Positions 37,481 to 47,506 of a stretch of 51,037 nucleotides of DNA are shown here, piece by piece; the first letter of the stretch is position 1; each line of letters begins with the position of its first letter. The position numbers and the translations under genes are program-made. The stretch is taken from the NCBI GenBank assembly GCA_020859995.1, contig JAJBVE010000125.1, positions 1-51,037 of the forward strand. The letters are read 5' to 3'. Source of the stretch: Clostridiales bacterium (GTDB lineage Bacteria > Bacillota > Clostridia > Lachnospirales > Lachnospiraceae). Below the pieces are notes generated by a model. It saw only the letters and a program-made list of their open reading frames with translations, did not search any database and was not told where the DNA came from.

Positions 37481-38779
37481 ATGAGGCATCCAGAATTATT
37501 AGTTCCGGCAAGCTGCCTGGAAGTATTAAAAACCGCAGTTGTTTTTGGTGCGGATGCGGTATACATTGGCGGTGAAGCTTATGGTCTGCGGGCAAAAGCG
37601 AAAAATTTTACAATGGCCCAGATGGCCGAGGGCATTGCGTTTGCACATGAACATGGCGTGAAGGTATATGTGACTGCCAATATTCTCGCACATAACCGCG
37701 ATCTTAATGGGGTCGAGGCTTATTTTCATGAGTTAAAGGAGCTGCGCCCGGATGCGTTGATTATCGCCGATCCGGGTGTTTTTATGATTGCGAAGCGTGT
37801 CTGCCCAGAAATCGAGCTGCACATCAGTACCCAGGCAAATAATACCAATTATGAGACCTGCCGCTTCTGGTGGGAGCAGGGCGCAAAGCGTGTGGTATCT
37901 GCGCGTGAACTGTCTCTGGCAGAGTTAAAAGAACTTCGTGAAAAGATCCCCGCCGGGATGGAAATAGAGACATTTGTACATGGGGCAATGTGTATTTCCT
38001 ATTCCGGGCGCTGCCTGCTCAGCAATTATTTCACCGGCCGCGACGCAAATCAGGGCGCATGCACCCATCCCTGCCGCTGGAAATATGCAGTTATGGAAGA
38101 AACGCGTCCGGGCGAATATCTGCCCATCGAAGAAAACGAGCGTGGTACTTATATTTTTAATTCCAAAGACCTGTGCATGATTGAGCACATCCCCGACCTT
38201 CTCTCGGCCGGCATTGACAGTTTCAAAATCGAGGGACGGATGAAGACCGCTCTCTATGTAGCGACCGTAGCAAGGACCTACCGCAGGGCTATTGACGATT
38301 GTCTGCAAGAGGAAGCACTCTATGAGAAAAACCTGCCGTGGTACCGTTCTCAGATCTCCAACTGCACCTACCGGCAATTTACAACCGGATTCTTTTACGG
38401 GAGGCCGGATCAGGATTCTCAGATTTACGACAGCAATACCTATATCAAAGAATATACCTATCTGGGAATCGTCGGTAAACGCATTGATGAACGGCCGGAT
38501 GGAACAGACAGCAACAGCATTCTGGATGATTGCAGCCAACAGAAAAACAGACCGGATAGCAGGTGCAGCTGGTACCAGATCGAGCAGCGCAACAAATTTT
38601 CTGTCGGCGAGACCATCGAGGTGATGAAGCCGGACGGAAGAAACCTCCAGACTACGGTACTTGGTATCCGCGATGAGGACGGCAATCCGATGGAAAGTGC
38701 GCCTCATCCGCAACAAAAGCTTTGGGTGAAGCTGCACTGCGAAGCGGAAGAGTTTGATTTGCTGCGAAGAGCAGAATAA
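37481..38779 (+). CDS. U32 family peptidase-like protein (TrhP-type tRNA hydroxylation)
   Basis: A 432-residue protein with LLVPASCLEVLKTAVVFGADAVYIGGE in pieces at the start, HISTQANNTNYETCRFWWEQG, the U32 signature E-T-F-V-H-G-A-M-C-I-S-Y-S-G-R-C-L-L-S near residue 170, and Cys residues in GACTHPCRW suited to an iron-sulfur cluster. Relatives TrhP/YrrN-YrrO synthesise 5-hydroxyuridine in tRNA using prephenate. Two U32 genes exist in B. subtilis; only one is present here. A polar insert (about 335-367) lies in the C-terminal domain. The ATG at 37481 follows AGAGG; a longer start at 37370 would add 37 odd residues. Confidence 0.88.
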   Translation: MRHPELLVPASCLEVLKTAVVFGADAVYIGGEAYGLRAKAKNFTMAQMAEGIAFAHEHGVKVYVTANILAHNRDLNGVEAYFHELKELRPDALIIADPGVFMIAKRVCPEIELHISTQANNTNYETCRFWWEQGAKRVVSARELSLAELKELREKIPAGMEIETFVHGAMCISYSGRCLLSNYFTGRDANQGACTHPCRWKYAVMEETRPGEYLPIEENERGTYIFNSKDLCMIEHIPDLLSAGIDSFKIEGRMKTALYVATVARTYRRAIDDCLQEEALYEKNLPWYRSQISNCTYRQFTTGFFYGRPDQDSQIYDSNTYIKEYTYLGIVGKRIDERPDGTDSNSILDDCSQQKNRPDSRCSWYQIEQRNKFSVGETIEVMKPDGRNLQTTVLGIRDEDGNPMESAPHPQQKLWVKLHCEAEEFDLLRRAE

Positions 38780-38840
38780 TAAGCATAATGCGAAGGTACT
38801 GAACAGTTACGAATAAGCAAGAATATAACGGAGGCAGTTT

Positions 38841-39683
38841 ATGCGTGAAATCCAGGTAAGTCAGATCACGGAGACCATAGAACATCTTTGTATTGAGGCC
38901 AATGAGCATCTTCCGGAGGATGTGCGCCGCGCGATCCAAAAATGCCGTGCCTGCGAGGATGGAGAAATTGCAAAAACAGTTCTTGACGATATCATTACCA
39001 ATTATGAGATCGCGGATGCGGAATGCGTACCCATCTGCCAGGACACAGGGATGGCCTGTGTTTTTCTGGAAGTCGGTCAGGATGTGCATTTATGCGGCGG
39101 CGATCTGACGGAGGCAGTCAATGAGGGCGTCCGCAGAGGATATGAAAAAGGGTATTTACGCAAGTCCGTTGTAAAAGACCCGATCCGCCGTGGGAATACC
39201 GGTGATAACACGCCGGCAATGCTTTATACGGAAATTGTCCCGGGCGAATCAGTCCGGATTACAGTGGGTCCCAAAGGCTTCGGCAGTGAAAATATGAGCG
39301 CGATCCGCATGTTCAAACCGTCTGCCGGATTGCAAGGTATCAAGGATTTTATCCTCGAAGTTGTCGAATCGGCCGGACCGAACCCCTGTCCTCCCATGGT
39401 TGTGGGCGTCGGGATCGGCGGTACCTTTGACAAGTGCGCTCTGCTGGCGAAAAAAGCGCTGATGCGTCCGCTGGATGAGAGAAATCCGGAGCCGTTCTAC
39501 GCGGATCTGGAAATAGAGCTGCTGGAAAAGATCAACCAGCTGGGCATCGGCCCGCAGGGATTCGGCGGCAGGACGACGGCGCTGGGCGTGAATATTGAAA
39601 CAATGCCGACACACATCGCCGGAATGCCCTGCGCGGTGAACATCAGCTGCCACGTAACCAGACATAAGACGGAAATCATCTGA
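38841..39683 (+). CDS. Class I fumarate hydratase, alpha subunit
   Basis: The 280-residue subunit carries the [4Fe-4S] cluster that interconverts fumarate and malate. Cluster cysteines are visible in PICQDTGMACVF (near residue 73), GGTFDKCALLAKKA (near 201) and the C-terminal NISCHVTRH. Length and motifs match fumarase/L-tartrate dehydratase alpha subunits; the fumarase assignment is favoured because of generality and context. AACGGAGG precedes the ATG. The beta subunit gene follows after 62 bases. Confidence 0.93.
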   Translation: MREIQVSQITETIEHLCIEANEHLPEDVRRAIQKCRACEDGEIAKTVLDDIITNYEIADAECVPICQDTGMACVFLEVGQDVHLCGGDLTEAVNEGVRRGYEKGYLRKSVVKDPIRRGNTGDNTPAMLYTEIVPGESVRITVGPKGFGSENMSAIRMFKPSAGLQGIKDFILEVVESAGPNPCPPMVVGVGIGGTFDKCALLAKKALMRPLDERNPEPFYADLEIELLEKINQLGIGPQGFGGRTTALGVNIETMPTHIAGMPCAVNISCHVTRHKTEII

Positions 39684-39745
39684 CTGTCAGAAAATATTAT
39701 CCGTACAGAGGAAAAGAAGGCGGAATTTTGAAAAGGAGTCAGCAA

Positions 39746-40309
39746 ATGGAGAGAAGAAAGGTCGCATTGCCGCTTACCAAAGAGCTTGCCCGTACGCTCC
39801 GCGCCGGAGATGAGGTGCTTCTGACCGGAACAGTTTATACCTCTCGTGATGCAGGGCATAAAAGAATGTGTGAATCTCTTGCAAAGGGGGACCCATTGCC
39901 GTTTGACCCATCCGACGCGACGATTTATTATGTCGGGCCGTCTCCTGCGAAGCCGGGGCAGGTCATCGGCTCAGCCGGACCCACGACGAGCGGGCGCATG
40001 GACGCATACGCACCGACCATGATGAGCGTCGGAGCGCGCGGGATGATCGGTAAGGGAGCTCGTCTGCCTGAAGTCATAGAGGCGATGAAAAAATACAGCG
40101 GCGTTTATTTTGGGGCAATCGGCGGTGCGGGAGCTTTGCTTGCGAAATGTATCAAAAAATCAGAGCTCATCGCGTATGAAGACCTTGGCGCGGAAGCTTT
40201 GCGAAAGCTTTATGTAGAAGATATGCCTCTGGTTGTGATCATCGACTGTGAGGGCAACAATCTGTATGAAGAGGGACGCAGGGAATATTTAAAAGCACAG
40301 CAAGGATAA
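39746..40309 (+). CDS. Class I fumarate hydratase, beta subunit
   Basis: A 187-residue beta (C-terminal) domain subunit that completes the active site. Diagnostic segments are LLTGTVYTSRDAGHKRM near residue 29, the GPTTSGRMDAY motif near 79, GKGA and GAIGGAGALLAKC near 125. AAAGGAG lies eight bases before the ATG at 39746. The hydrogenase gene begins 16 bases downstream. Confidence 0.93.
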   Translation: MERRKVALPLTKELARTLRAGDEVLLTGTVYTSRDAGHKRMCESLAKGDPLPFDPSDATIYYVGPSPAKPGQVIGSAGPTTSGRMDAYAPTMMSVGARGMIGKGARLPEVIEAMKKYSGVYFGAIGGAGALLAKCIKKSELIAYEDLGAEALRKLYVEDMPLVVIIDCEGNNLYEEGRREYLKAQQG

Positions 40310-40325
40310 AGGAAAGGGAAAAATT

Positions 40326-41963
40326 ATGGCAATGAGAGGTATTTATACATCGGTAAATGATATCCGAAAGCGAGTATTTGCTGAGGTCGCCAGACTTTCT
40401 TATGATTATAAGGACGGCGATCTTTCACAGATGGAGCTGATTCCGTATCGCGTAATCCCCGGCGAAGTGTCTACTTACCGGGAAAGTGTGTTTCTGGAAC
40501 GCGCGATTGTAAAGGAGCGGATGCGGCTCGCGATGGGGCTGAATCTTCGCTCGGTGTCCGAACATGCGCCGGTTTCTACGGGGGCAGAGGAGTGTGTAAA
40601 ACCGGAGAAATATTACCAGCCGCCTCTGATTAATATTATCAAATTTGCCTGTCATAAATGTCCGGATAATGAGATGAAGGTGACGGACGCCTGCCAGGGC
40701 TGTCTGGCTCACCCGTGCAGAGAAGTTTGTCCGAAAGGCGCGATTTCCTTTGTGAATGGGCGGTCTGTAATTGACCAGGAAAAATGCATCAAATGCGGAA
40801 AATGCATGGCAGCCTGCCCTTATGGCGCGATCCTGAAGCTGGAGCGTCCCTGCGCGAAGGCCTGCGGAATGAAGGCGATTGGTACGGACGAATATGGCCG
40901 CGCGGACATTGACCAGGATAAATGTGTTTCCTGCGGCATGTGCCTGGCAAACTGTCCGTTTGGAGCGATTGCGGATAAGGCACAGATTTTCCAGACCATT
41001 CAGGCGATCAAGAGCGACACCCCGGTCTATGCGGCGATCGCTCCGGCGATCGCAGGGCAGTTTGGTCCTGAGCTGACTCCCGGAAAGATGCGTTCTGCGC
41101 TGCAGGCGCTTGGCTTTACAGATGTGTTCGAGGTAGCGATTGGGGCAGATCTTTGTACGATAGAGGAGGCAAAGGATTTTGCAGAGGAGGTGCTGGGCGT
41201 TTCGCCGGAAGAAGATGCAGGCATGGACGCTCTTTCAAACAGTCCTTCCGAAAAAGGAAACAACGCGCAGGGGACGGCTGAAAAAAAGAAGCTTCCCTTT
41301 ATGGCGACCTCCTGCTGTCCGGCCTGGTCGATGATGGCGAAAAAATTATTTCCGAAATACGCCGACTGTATCTCCATGGCATTGACACCGATGGTGCTGA
41401 CCGGGCGTCTGATTAAAAAGCAGCATCCGGGAAGCAAGGTAGCGTTTATCGGACCATGCGCGGCAAAAAAGCTGGAAGCTGGGCGGCGCACGATCCGCAG
41501 TGATATTGATTTTGTATTGACATTTGAAGAATTGATGGGTATGTTTGAGGCGAAGGATGTCGATTTTGCCGCACTCGAGGATCAGCCTTTGCCGCAGGAG
41601 GCAAGTGCGGACGGACGAGGATTCGCGGTCAGCGGCGGCGTAGCGCAGGCTGTGGTGAATTGCCTTAATGAGCTCTATCCGGATCTCGATGTAAAAACTG
41701 CAAGCGCGGAAGGACTCGACGAGTGCCGCAAGCTGCTTTCCCTGGCGAAGGCCGGGAAATACAATGGCTACCTGCTCGAAGGGATGGCCTGCCCGGGCGG
41801 ATGTGTGGCAGGTGCCGGAACCCGCCAGCCGATCGCGAAATCTGCCGCTTCCGTCGGACAAATCAAAAAGATGACCACGGCGAAAGTCGCTTTGCAAAGT
41901 GAATACAAGGGGATGCTGGAGGATCTGGAAGAGAGAAAGATTCTGGAGGCTCCGCGTGATTGA
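40326..41963 (+). CDS. [FeFe] hydrogenase, monomeric group-B-like
   Basis: The 545-residue enzyme interconverts protons plus electrons and H2. An N-terminal region has a Cys motif (FACHKCPDNE ... ACQGCLAHPCREVCP), then two ferredoxin-type clusters (CIKCGKCMAACPYGA near residue 155 and CVSCGMCLANCPFGA near 201). The H-cluster domain has TSCCPAW (near 328), FIGPCAAKK (near 376) and MACPGGCVAGAG (near 487). TSCCPAW in place of the group A TSCCPGW, the N-terminal layout and the absence of a small-subunit domain suggest group B. A Ser/Asn/Gln-rich insert (about 293-324) precedes the first H-cluster motif. Its electron partner is not encoded nearby; a ferredoxin is likely. Confidence 0.9.
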   Translation: MAMRGIYTSVNDIRKRVFAEVARLSYDYKDGDLSQMELIPYRVIPGEVSTYRESVFLERAIVKERMRLAMGLNLRSVSEHAPVSTGAEECVKPEKYYQPPLINIIKFACHKCPDNEMKVTDACQGCLAHPCREVCPKGAISFVNGRSVIDQEKCIKCGKCMAACPYGAILKLERPCAKACGMKAIGTDEYGRADIDQDKCVSCGMCLANCPFGAIADKAQIFQTIQAIKSDTPVYAAIAPAIAGQFGPELTPGKMRSALQALGFTDVFEVAIGADLCTIEEAKDFAEEVLGVSPEEDAGMDALSNSPSEKGNNAQGTAEKKKLPFMATSCCPAWSMMAKKLFPKYADCISMALTPMVLTGRLIKKQHPGSKVAFIGPCAAKKLEAGRRTIRSDIDFVLTFEELMGMFEAKDVDFAALEDQPLPQEASADGRGFAVSGGVAQAVVNCLNELYPDLDVKTASAEGLDECRKLLSLAKAGKYNGYLLEGMACPGGCVAGAGTRQPIAKSAASVGQIKKMTTAKVALQSEYKGMLEDLEERKILEAPRD

Positions 41964-42041
41964 CGGAACAGGATTCGATGTGCAGCAGCGGGTTGTAACA
42001 CAATGAGATGTATTTGATGGAAAGGGTAAGGAAGACAGTAT

Positions 42042-42929
42042 ATGACCAGAGCGGAGTTTCAGAAACTGACCCAGAATATACTGCTTGTGGACGGCGCAAC
42101 CGGCTCCAATCTGATGGCGATGGGTATGCCGCGCGGCACCTGCACAGAGAGCTGGGTGTTGGAGCATAAAGATGTATTGCAGAATCTTCAGAAAGCTTAT
42201 ATTGAGGCGGGAAGTAAAGTCATCTACGCGCCCACCTTCGGAGCAAACCGGCTGAACCTGGCAAAGCATGGCCTTGAGAAAAATATCCGTGAAATGAATC
42301 TGACGCTCGCGGGGATTTCGAAGGAAGCAGCAAAGAGCAGGGACGGTATTTTAGTGGCCGGAGATGTCAGTCCTACCGGCGCGATGCTGGAGCCGATGGG
42401 AGATCTGACCTACGAAAAGGCATTTGAGATTTATCAGGAACAGGCAGGATATCTCGCGGAAGCGGGGGTAGATCTGATCGCGGTAGAGACCATGTATCAG
42501 ATAGAGGAGACTATGGCAGCAATTGACGCAATCCGCAGCGTCTGTGATCTTCCGGTGCTTTGCACTGTGACAGTTGAGGCAGACGGCAGTATTTTCACAG
42601 GCGGAGATGCTACCGAAGCAGCAGTCAGCTTTGAAGCAGCCGGTGCGGATGCAGTCGGTATCAACTGTTCGGTCGGTCCCGATCAGCTGCTTTCCGTGAT
42701 CCGGAACATTCATGAAAATGTGTCGATCCCTGTGATTGCCAAACCAAACGCCGGCATGCCGCTGATTGATGACGCCGGCAATGCCATCTACAGCATGGGA
42801 CCCGCCGAGTTTGCGCGGCATATGAAGGCACTGGTAAATGCGGGTGCGACAATTATCGGCGGCTGCTGCGGCACTACGCCGGAATATATCCGTGAAGTGG
42901 CGCGCATAATGGAGCTTGATGTCCGGTAA
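42042..42929 (+). CDS. Homocysteine S-methyltransferase domain protein
   Basis: A 295-residue barrel enzyme that moves a methyl group to homocysteine, giving methionine. It has [11 protein letters not shown] at the start, and the zinc ligands in GINCSVGP (near residue 207) and the C-terminal [11 protein letters not shown] (near 278). It is the length of a stand-alone domain, without the folate and cobalamin domains of MetH, so it could use S-methylmethionine or a separate corrinoid protein. It lies 78 bases after the hydrogenase gene and ends just before glnS. Confidence 0.9.
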   Translation: MTRAEFQKLTQNILLVDGATGSNLMAMGMPRGTCTESWVLEHKDVLQNLQKAYIEAGSKVIYAPTFGANRLNLAKHGLEKNIREMNLTLAGISKEAAKSRDGILVAGDVSPTGAMLEPMGDLTYEKAFEIYQEQAGYLAEAGVDLIAVETMYQIEETMAAIDAIRSVCDLPVLCTVTVEADGSIFTGGDATEAAVSFEAAGADAVGINCSVGPDQLLSVIRNIHENVSIPVIAKPNAGMPLIDDAGNAIYSMGPAEFARHMKALVNAGATIIGGCCGTTPEYIREVARIMELDVR

Positions 42930-42993
42930 ACGTTTCGGGTATGACTTTAATGAATCATTCGGGATAAAGAGATCAATTGAGGAGAAGATTATT

Positions 42994-44667
42994 ATGGAAG
43001 AAAGAGAAGTAGTTTCACGCAATTTTATCGAGCAGATTATTGACACTGATCTCGCGGAAGGAAAATATGAGACGATCTGCACTCGTTTCCCGCCGGAGCC
43101 GAACGGCTATCTGCACATCGGCCACGCGAAGTCTATTCTGCTGAATTATGGCCTGGCAAAAAAGTACGGCGGAAAGTTTAACCTTCGCTTTGACGACACC
43201 AATCCGACCAAAGAAAAGACCGAGTTTGTCGATTCGATTCTTGCAGATGTGAAATGGCTGGGGGCGGATTTTGAGGATCGTCTGTATTTTGCGTCGAACT
43301 ATTTTGAGCAGATGTACGAGGCAGCAATAAAGCTGATCAAAAAGGGCAAAGCGTTTGTCTGCGACCTCTCCGCGGATGAGATCCGCGAATACCGCGGCAC
43401 GCTGACCGAGCCGGGCAAAGAGAGCCCTTATCGGAACCGCAGCATTGAGGAAAACCTGGAGCTTTTTGAAAATATGAAAAACGGGATGTATGAAGACGGC
43501 ACGAAGGTGCTGCGCGCGAAGATCGACATGGCATCCCCCAATATCAATATGCGAGATCCGGTTATTTACCGCGTGGCTCATATGACGCATCACAATACCG
43601 GAGACAAATGGTGCATCTACCCGATGTATGATTTCGCCCATCCGATTGAAGACGCAATCGAGGGTGTGACGCACTCCATCTGTACACTGGAATTTGAGGA
43701 TCACCGCCCGCTTTATGACTGGGTCGTGCGGGAGGTTGGATATGAGCATCCGCCCAAACAGATTGAATTTGCGAAGCTGTATCTGACCAATGTTGTGACC
43801 GGCAAACGCTACATCAAAAAGCTGGTTGAGCAGGGCATTGTGGATGGCTGGGATGATCCCCGCCTGGTGACGATCGCCGCTCTGAAAAGGCGCGGTTTTA
43901 CGCCGGAATCCATCCAGATGTTTGTCGATCTGTGCGGCATCAGCAAGAGCCAGAGCTCGGTGGATTACGCGATGCTTGAATATTGTATCCGCGAGGATCT
44001 GAAGCTGAAACGTCCGCGTATGATGGCTGTACTGGATCCGGTAAAGCTGGTGATAGATAATTATCCAGAAGATCAGATTGAATACCTGGATGTAGAGATG
44101 AACCTGGAAAATCCGGAGCTTGGCATGCGCAAGGTGCCGTTCGGCCGTGAGCTCTATATTGACCGTGAGGACTTTATGGAAGATCCGCCCAAAAAGTATT
44201 TCCGTCTTTTCCCGGGCAACGAAGTGCGCCTGATGGGAGCTTATTTTGTGAAATGTGTCAGCTTTGAAAAAGACGAGAGCGGGAAAGTAACAGTGATCCA
44301 CTGTACCTATGATCCGGAGACCAGATGCGGCTCGGGCTTCACAGCACGCAAAGTCAAAGGAACCATCCATTGGGTGGCGGCCGCAACTGCGATCCGCGCG
44401 ACCGTCCGGCTGTACGAAAATATTATCGATGAGTCGAAGGGTGTTTACAACGAGGATGGCTCCCTGAACCTGAATCCGAATTCCCTTACGGTATTGAAAG
44501 ATTGTCTGCTGGAGCCGGCCTTTGCGGACGCGAAGCCTTACGAGAGCTTCCAGTTCGTGCGCCAGGGATATTTCTGTGTGGACGCGAAGGATTCAAAGGA
44601 AGACGCGCTGGTGTTCAACCGTATTGTCGCGCTCAAGAGTTCATTCAAGATGCCGAAAAATCTTTGA
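42994..44667 (+). CDS. glnS: Glutaminyl-tRNA synthetase
   Basis: The 557-residue class I synthetase charges tRNA-Gln. The HIGH motif is in [18 protein letters not shown] near residue 34, preceded by TRFPPEPNG, and the C-terminal beta-barrel anticodon domains are complete. The KMSKS equivalent at about residue 270 reads TGKRYIKKL, a divergent form compared with the enterobacterial M-S-K-R. The start at 42994 has GAGGAGAAG upstream; the 26-codon upstream extension overlaps the previous gene. Many Clostridia instead use GatCAB only, so a GlnRS gene is notable but not rare. Confidence 0.96.
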   Translation: MEEREVVSRNFIEQIIDTDLAEGKYETICTRFPPEPNGYLHIGHAKSILLNYGLAKKYGGKFNLRFDDTNPTKEKTEFVDSILADVKWLGADFEDRLYFASNYFEQMYEAAIKLIKKGKAFVCDLSADEIREYRGTLTEPGKESPYRNRSIEENLELFENMKNGMYEDGTKVLRAKIDMASPNINMRDPVIYRVAHMTHHNTGDKWCIYPMYDFAHPIEDAIEGVTHSICTLEFEDHRPLYDWVVREVGYEHPPKQIEFAKLYLTNVVTGKRYIKKLVEQGIVDGWDDPRLVTIAALKRRGFTPESIQMFVDLCGISKSQSSVDYAMLEYCIREDLKLKRPRMMAVLDPVKLVIDNYPEDQIEYLDVEMNLENPELGMRKVPFGRELYIDREDFMEDPPKKYFRLFPGNEVRLMGAYFVKCVSFEKDESGKVTVIHCTYDPETRCGSGFTARKVKGTIHWVAAATAIRATVRLYENIIDESKGVYNEDGSLNLNPNSLTVLKDCLLEPAFADAKPYESFQFVRQGYFCVDAKDSKEDALVFNRIVALKSSFKMPKNL

Positions 44668-44707
44668 GAATATCTGCTCCGAAAAGCATCAGAAGGAGAC
44701 GTATGCT

Positions 44708-46276
44708 ATGAATGACCTCGCCATCAGTCTGGATGTCCATTCGACGACTCCGCTGTATGAACAGATTTATCATTATATCAAAAATGAAATTCAAAGTGGA
44801 GGGCTGTCTTGTAAAGAAAGGCTGCCCTCTTCCAGAAAGCTGTCAGATTATCTGCAGGTGAGCAGAACCACCGTGAATATGGCCTACGACCAGCTTGTAT
44901 CGGAAGGCTACATCGAATCGGTACCGCACAGGGGCTATTTTGTATGCGATCTGGAAGGACTGGTTCATATAAAACCGTCTACTGCTTTGAACATCAAAGA
45001 GGACCTCTCATACACATCGACATTTGCATACGATTTTTCTCCTCATGGAGTCGACCTGAACAGCTTTCCGCATAACGCATGGAGAAAGCTGTCCAAAAAT
45101 CTGCTGATGGAGGAAAACCGCTATCTGTTTCGGCTGGGAGACCCACAGGGCGAGCCGGAGCTGCGGGCAACCATAGCCGGGTACCTGCATCAGGCACGCG
45201 GGGTGAATGCTTCTCCGGAGAGGATCGTTGTCGGCGCGGGCAATGATTTTCTGCTGCTCCTTCTGTGCAGTATGTTCGGCGGCGGTATGAAAATCGCGAT
45301 GGAAAGCCCTACCTATCGAAAGGCCTATGATCTTTTTCACAATCTTTCCAACGATGTGCGGATCGTTGAGATGGATGAGTCCGGTATGCGGGTGGATCAG
45401 CTGGCCGCGACAGAAGCTCAGTTTGCCTATGTGATGCCTTCCCATCAGTATCCTCTGGGCACAGTCATGCCGGTAAAGCGCAGAATGCAGCTATTACAGT
45501 GGGCGGCTGCTTCTGCCGGCACATCCGCTTCGACAGATAAAGCGTTTTCGACTGGTGCAGCTGCTTTCTCTGGCGCGGATAGAGAAGACCGCTACATTAT
45601 TGAGGACGATTATGACAGTGAATTTCGTTACAGGGGAAAACCGATCCCCGCGCTTCAGGGCTATGACCGCAACGACCGGGTCATCTACATTGGCACCTTC
45701 TCCAAATCCATCGCTCCCTCCATCCGTGTCAGCTACATGGTACTTCCAGAACGTCTGATGGAACTGTACAAAAGCAGAGCCCGGAATATTTCCAGCACCG
45801 TTTCCCGTGTGGATCAGATGCTGATCGCCGGTTTTTTAAACGAAGGCTACTATGAACGACACCTGAACAAAATGCGCGCCATTTACCGCAGCCGCCATGA
45901 CGCGCTGCTTACAGAACTGAAAGCTTTTCGGAAAATCTGTCGGGTAAGCGGAGAAAACGCGGGCGTGCATCTTCTTCTGACTTTTACGAATGAAATGACC
46001 GAGGAAGAAGCGATACGCCGCGCGGCAGCGCAGGGTGTGCGCGTGTATGGATTGTCCTCTTATTTTGTGGGTATGGATCAGGCTCAGACAGAAACGTATC
46101 CTGCTGCGCAGACTGTTGATGAACACGAAAAACGCTTACGCGCAGATGGACACTATGAACAGGCGGCGGATATAGGACGGCTTGCACGGCAGACTGTGCT
46201 GCTAGGGTATGCCAACCTTTCTGAGCAGGAAATAAAGGAAGCCTGCGCCAGATTGCGGAAGGCCTGGCTTATATAA
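44708..46276 (+). CDS. MocR-type GntR/aminotransferase transcription regulator
   Basis: A 522-residue regulator with an N-terminal GntR winged helix (PLYEQIYHYIKNEI, then LPSSRKLSDYLQVSRTTVNMAYDQLVSEGYI) and a C-terminal fold-type I aminotransferase-like domain. The PLP lysine should be in YIGTFSKSIAPSIRVSYMV near residue 337, preceded by I-I-E-D-D-Y-D-S-E-F-R. A Ser/Thr/Ala-rich insert (about 268-292) breaks the aminotransferase domain. Relatives such as PdxR and GabR sense PLP or its adducts, but no pdx or gab genes are adjacent. AAGGAGA lies ten bases before the ATG at 44708. Confidence 0.93.
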   Translation: MNDLAISLDVHSTTPLYEQIYHYIKNEIQSGGLSCKERLPSSRKLSDYLQVSRTTVNMAYDQLVSEGYIESVPHRGYFVCDLEGLVHIKPSTALNIKEDLSYTSTFAYDFSPHGVDLNSFPHNAWRKLSKNLLMEENRYLFRLGDPQGEPELRATIAGYLHQARGVNASPERIVVGAGNDFLLLLLCSMFGGGMKIAMESPTYRKAYDLFHNLSNDVRIVEMDESGMRVDQLAATEAQFAYVMPSHQYPLGTVMPVKRRMQLLQWAAASAGTSASTDKAFSTGAAAFSGADREDRYIIEDDYDSEFRYRGKPIPALQGYDRNDRVIYIGTFSKSIAPSIRVSYMVLPERLMELYKSRARNISSTVSRVDQMLIAGFLNEGYYERHLNKMRAIYRSRHDALLTELKAFRKICRVSGENAGVHLLLTFTNEMTEEEAIRRAAAQGVRVYGLSSYFVGMDQAQTETYPAAQTVDEHEKRLRADGHYEQAADIGRLARQTVLLGYANLSEQEIKEACARLRKAWLI

Positions 46277-46415
46277 CAAAAACGAATGATTTTTGTCGCT
46301 GCTGCTGCACATAAGAACACTGTACATGGAATAACAATGAGTACCTGAAATAACAATGAATGAGAAAATAAAAACAGGAAACACTGATTCATGAATCGAA
46401 GGATGGATAGCGGAC

Positions 46416-47054
46416 GTGTTTTACGATGCAATAACTGATTTTATATTTGTAGAGAACCAACTGGAAAAATCTGATATTATATTCATCCCCGGAAGTTTTC
46501 GTCCGGAACTGGCGCAGCATGCAGCGCAATTATTCCATGACGGATACGCGCCTCTCATCCTGCCTTCCGGTAAGCACAGTATCCTGTCGGAAAGAAACGG
46601 ACATGTGGGAGAAAAATCCGCGGCAGTACCCTCTTCAAAGTGTTTATCTGATTTGGCAAATCAGGCTGAGACAGCTCGTGCCTGCATGACAGAGAGCGAT
46701 TACCTGTGCGAAATTCTGAAATCGTCCGGCGTACCGGAGCAGGCAATCTTAAGAGAGCCGCAGGCGACCTTTACCTGGGAAAACGCCATCTATTCCAAAC
46801 GCGTAACCGATGAGGCGGGGATTTGCGTCCGGCAGGCCATTCTCTGCTGCAAGGCATTTCATGCCCGGAGAAGTCTTTTGTATTACGAAATGCAGTTTCC
46901 GGAGACCAGGTTTTTGGTGTGCCCGGTGATCGTCGATGGGATCAGCCGCGATCAATGGTATCGTACAAAAATAGGGATTGATACGGTACTGGGTGAAGTA
47001 GAGCGGTGCGGAAGGCAGTTTTATGAGATTCTTTATGATCAGGCAAAAGTTTAA
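46416..47054 (+). CDS. YdcF-like DUF218 protein
   Basis: The 212-residue protein has the DUF218 core: a strand DIIFIPGSFRPELAQHAAQLF, a Lys/Gly loop (PSGKHS), an E-S-D-Y-L-C-E-I-L helix, ILREPQATFTWENAIYSKR with the conserved acidic-Asn segment, and AILCCKAFHARRSLLYYEMQFP. No membrane segment is seen, so it resembles the soluble YdcF group rather than ElyC/SanA. A polar insert of about 35 residues (about 54-88) follows the first loop. The start is GTG with a poor ribosome site, so the N-terminus is uncertain. Confidence 0.75.
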   Translation: MFYDAITDFIFVENQLEKSDIIFIPGSFRPELAQHAAQLFHDGYAPLILPSGKHSILSERNGHVGEKSAAVPSSKCLSDLANQAETARACMTESDYLCEILKSSGVPEQAILREPQATFTWENAIYSKRVTDEAGICVRQAILCCKAFHARRSLLYYEMQFPETRFLVCPVIVDGISRDQWYRTKIGIDTVLGEVERCGRQFYEILYDQAKV

Positions 47055-47171
47055 TTGAAATAGTCACGCGTTTCATAGCCCCATCGGTGCCTTACGCAGG
47101 AAGGCAGAAAAAAGCTATGATCAGACAGGTTTAAAGAACGCTTTGTCAAACGCATATAAAGGAGGCATTTT

Positions 47172-47432
47172 ATGACTTACAAAAAAGAATATCTGGAAGT
47201 ATTTTTGAAAAATCAGGAACAGCTTTATGATGAGCCGGTAGCGGAAACGCTTGAAGAGGCCGATGAATTTCTGGATGAGTGTATGGCAATCGTGGTGGAT
47301 AACTACAGAGAACTCAAAAAATATTTTAAAGAAAACGGCGGCGACATCGCCGGAATGACCAAAGAGGAAGTGCTCTCACAGGCTGAAGTATTTCAGCTGC
47401 CAGATGGAAAATTTCTGATTGTTGAAGGATGA
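47172..47432 (+). CDS. Small acidic protein of unknown function
   Basis: An 86-residue, Glu-rich, mostly helical protein that I do not recognise. It has no membrane segment, no Cys pair apart from a single Cys (near residue 37), and no obvious DNA-binding motif. A strong AAAGGAGG site stands seven bases before the ATG. It lies 74 bases upstream of spoVAC with a weak 7-base hairpin (47463-47487) between them. Confidence 0.75.
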   Translation: MTYKKEYLEVFLKNQEQLYDEPVAETLEEADEFLDECMAIVVDNYRELKKYFKENGGDIAGMTKEEVLSQAEVFQLPDGKFLIVEG

Positions 47433-47506
47433 TTCAGAAAAGAAAAGGGCATACTTTAGAAAAATGATCAAGATTTTTTCGATCATTCAAATCTGAGGAG
47501 GAATGT

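Noticed and set aside
43015-44370. Open frame of 451 codons on the minus strand opposite glnS
   Set aside because: It is the antisense shadow of a clear synthetase gene and has no family resemblance.
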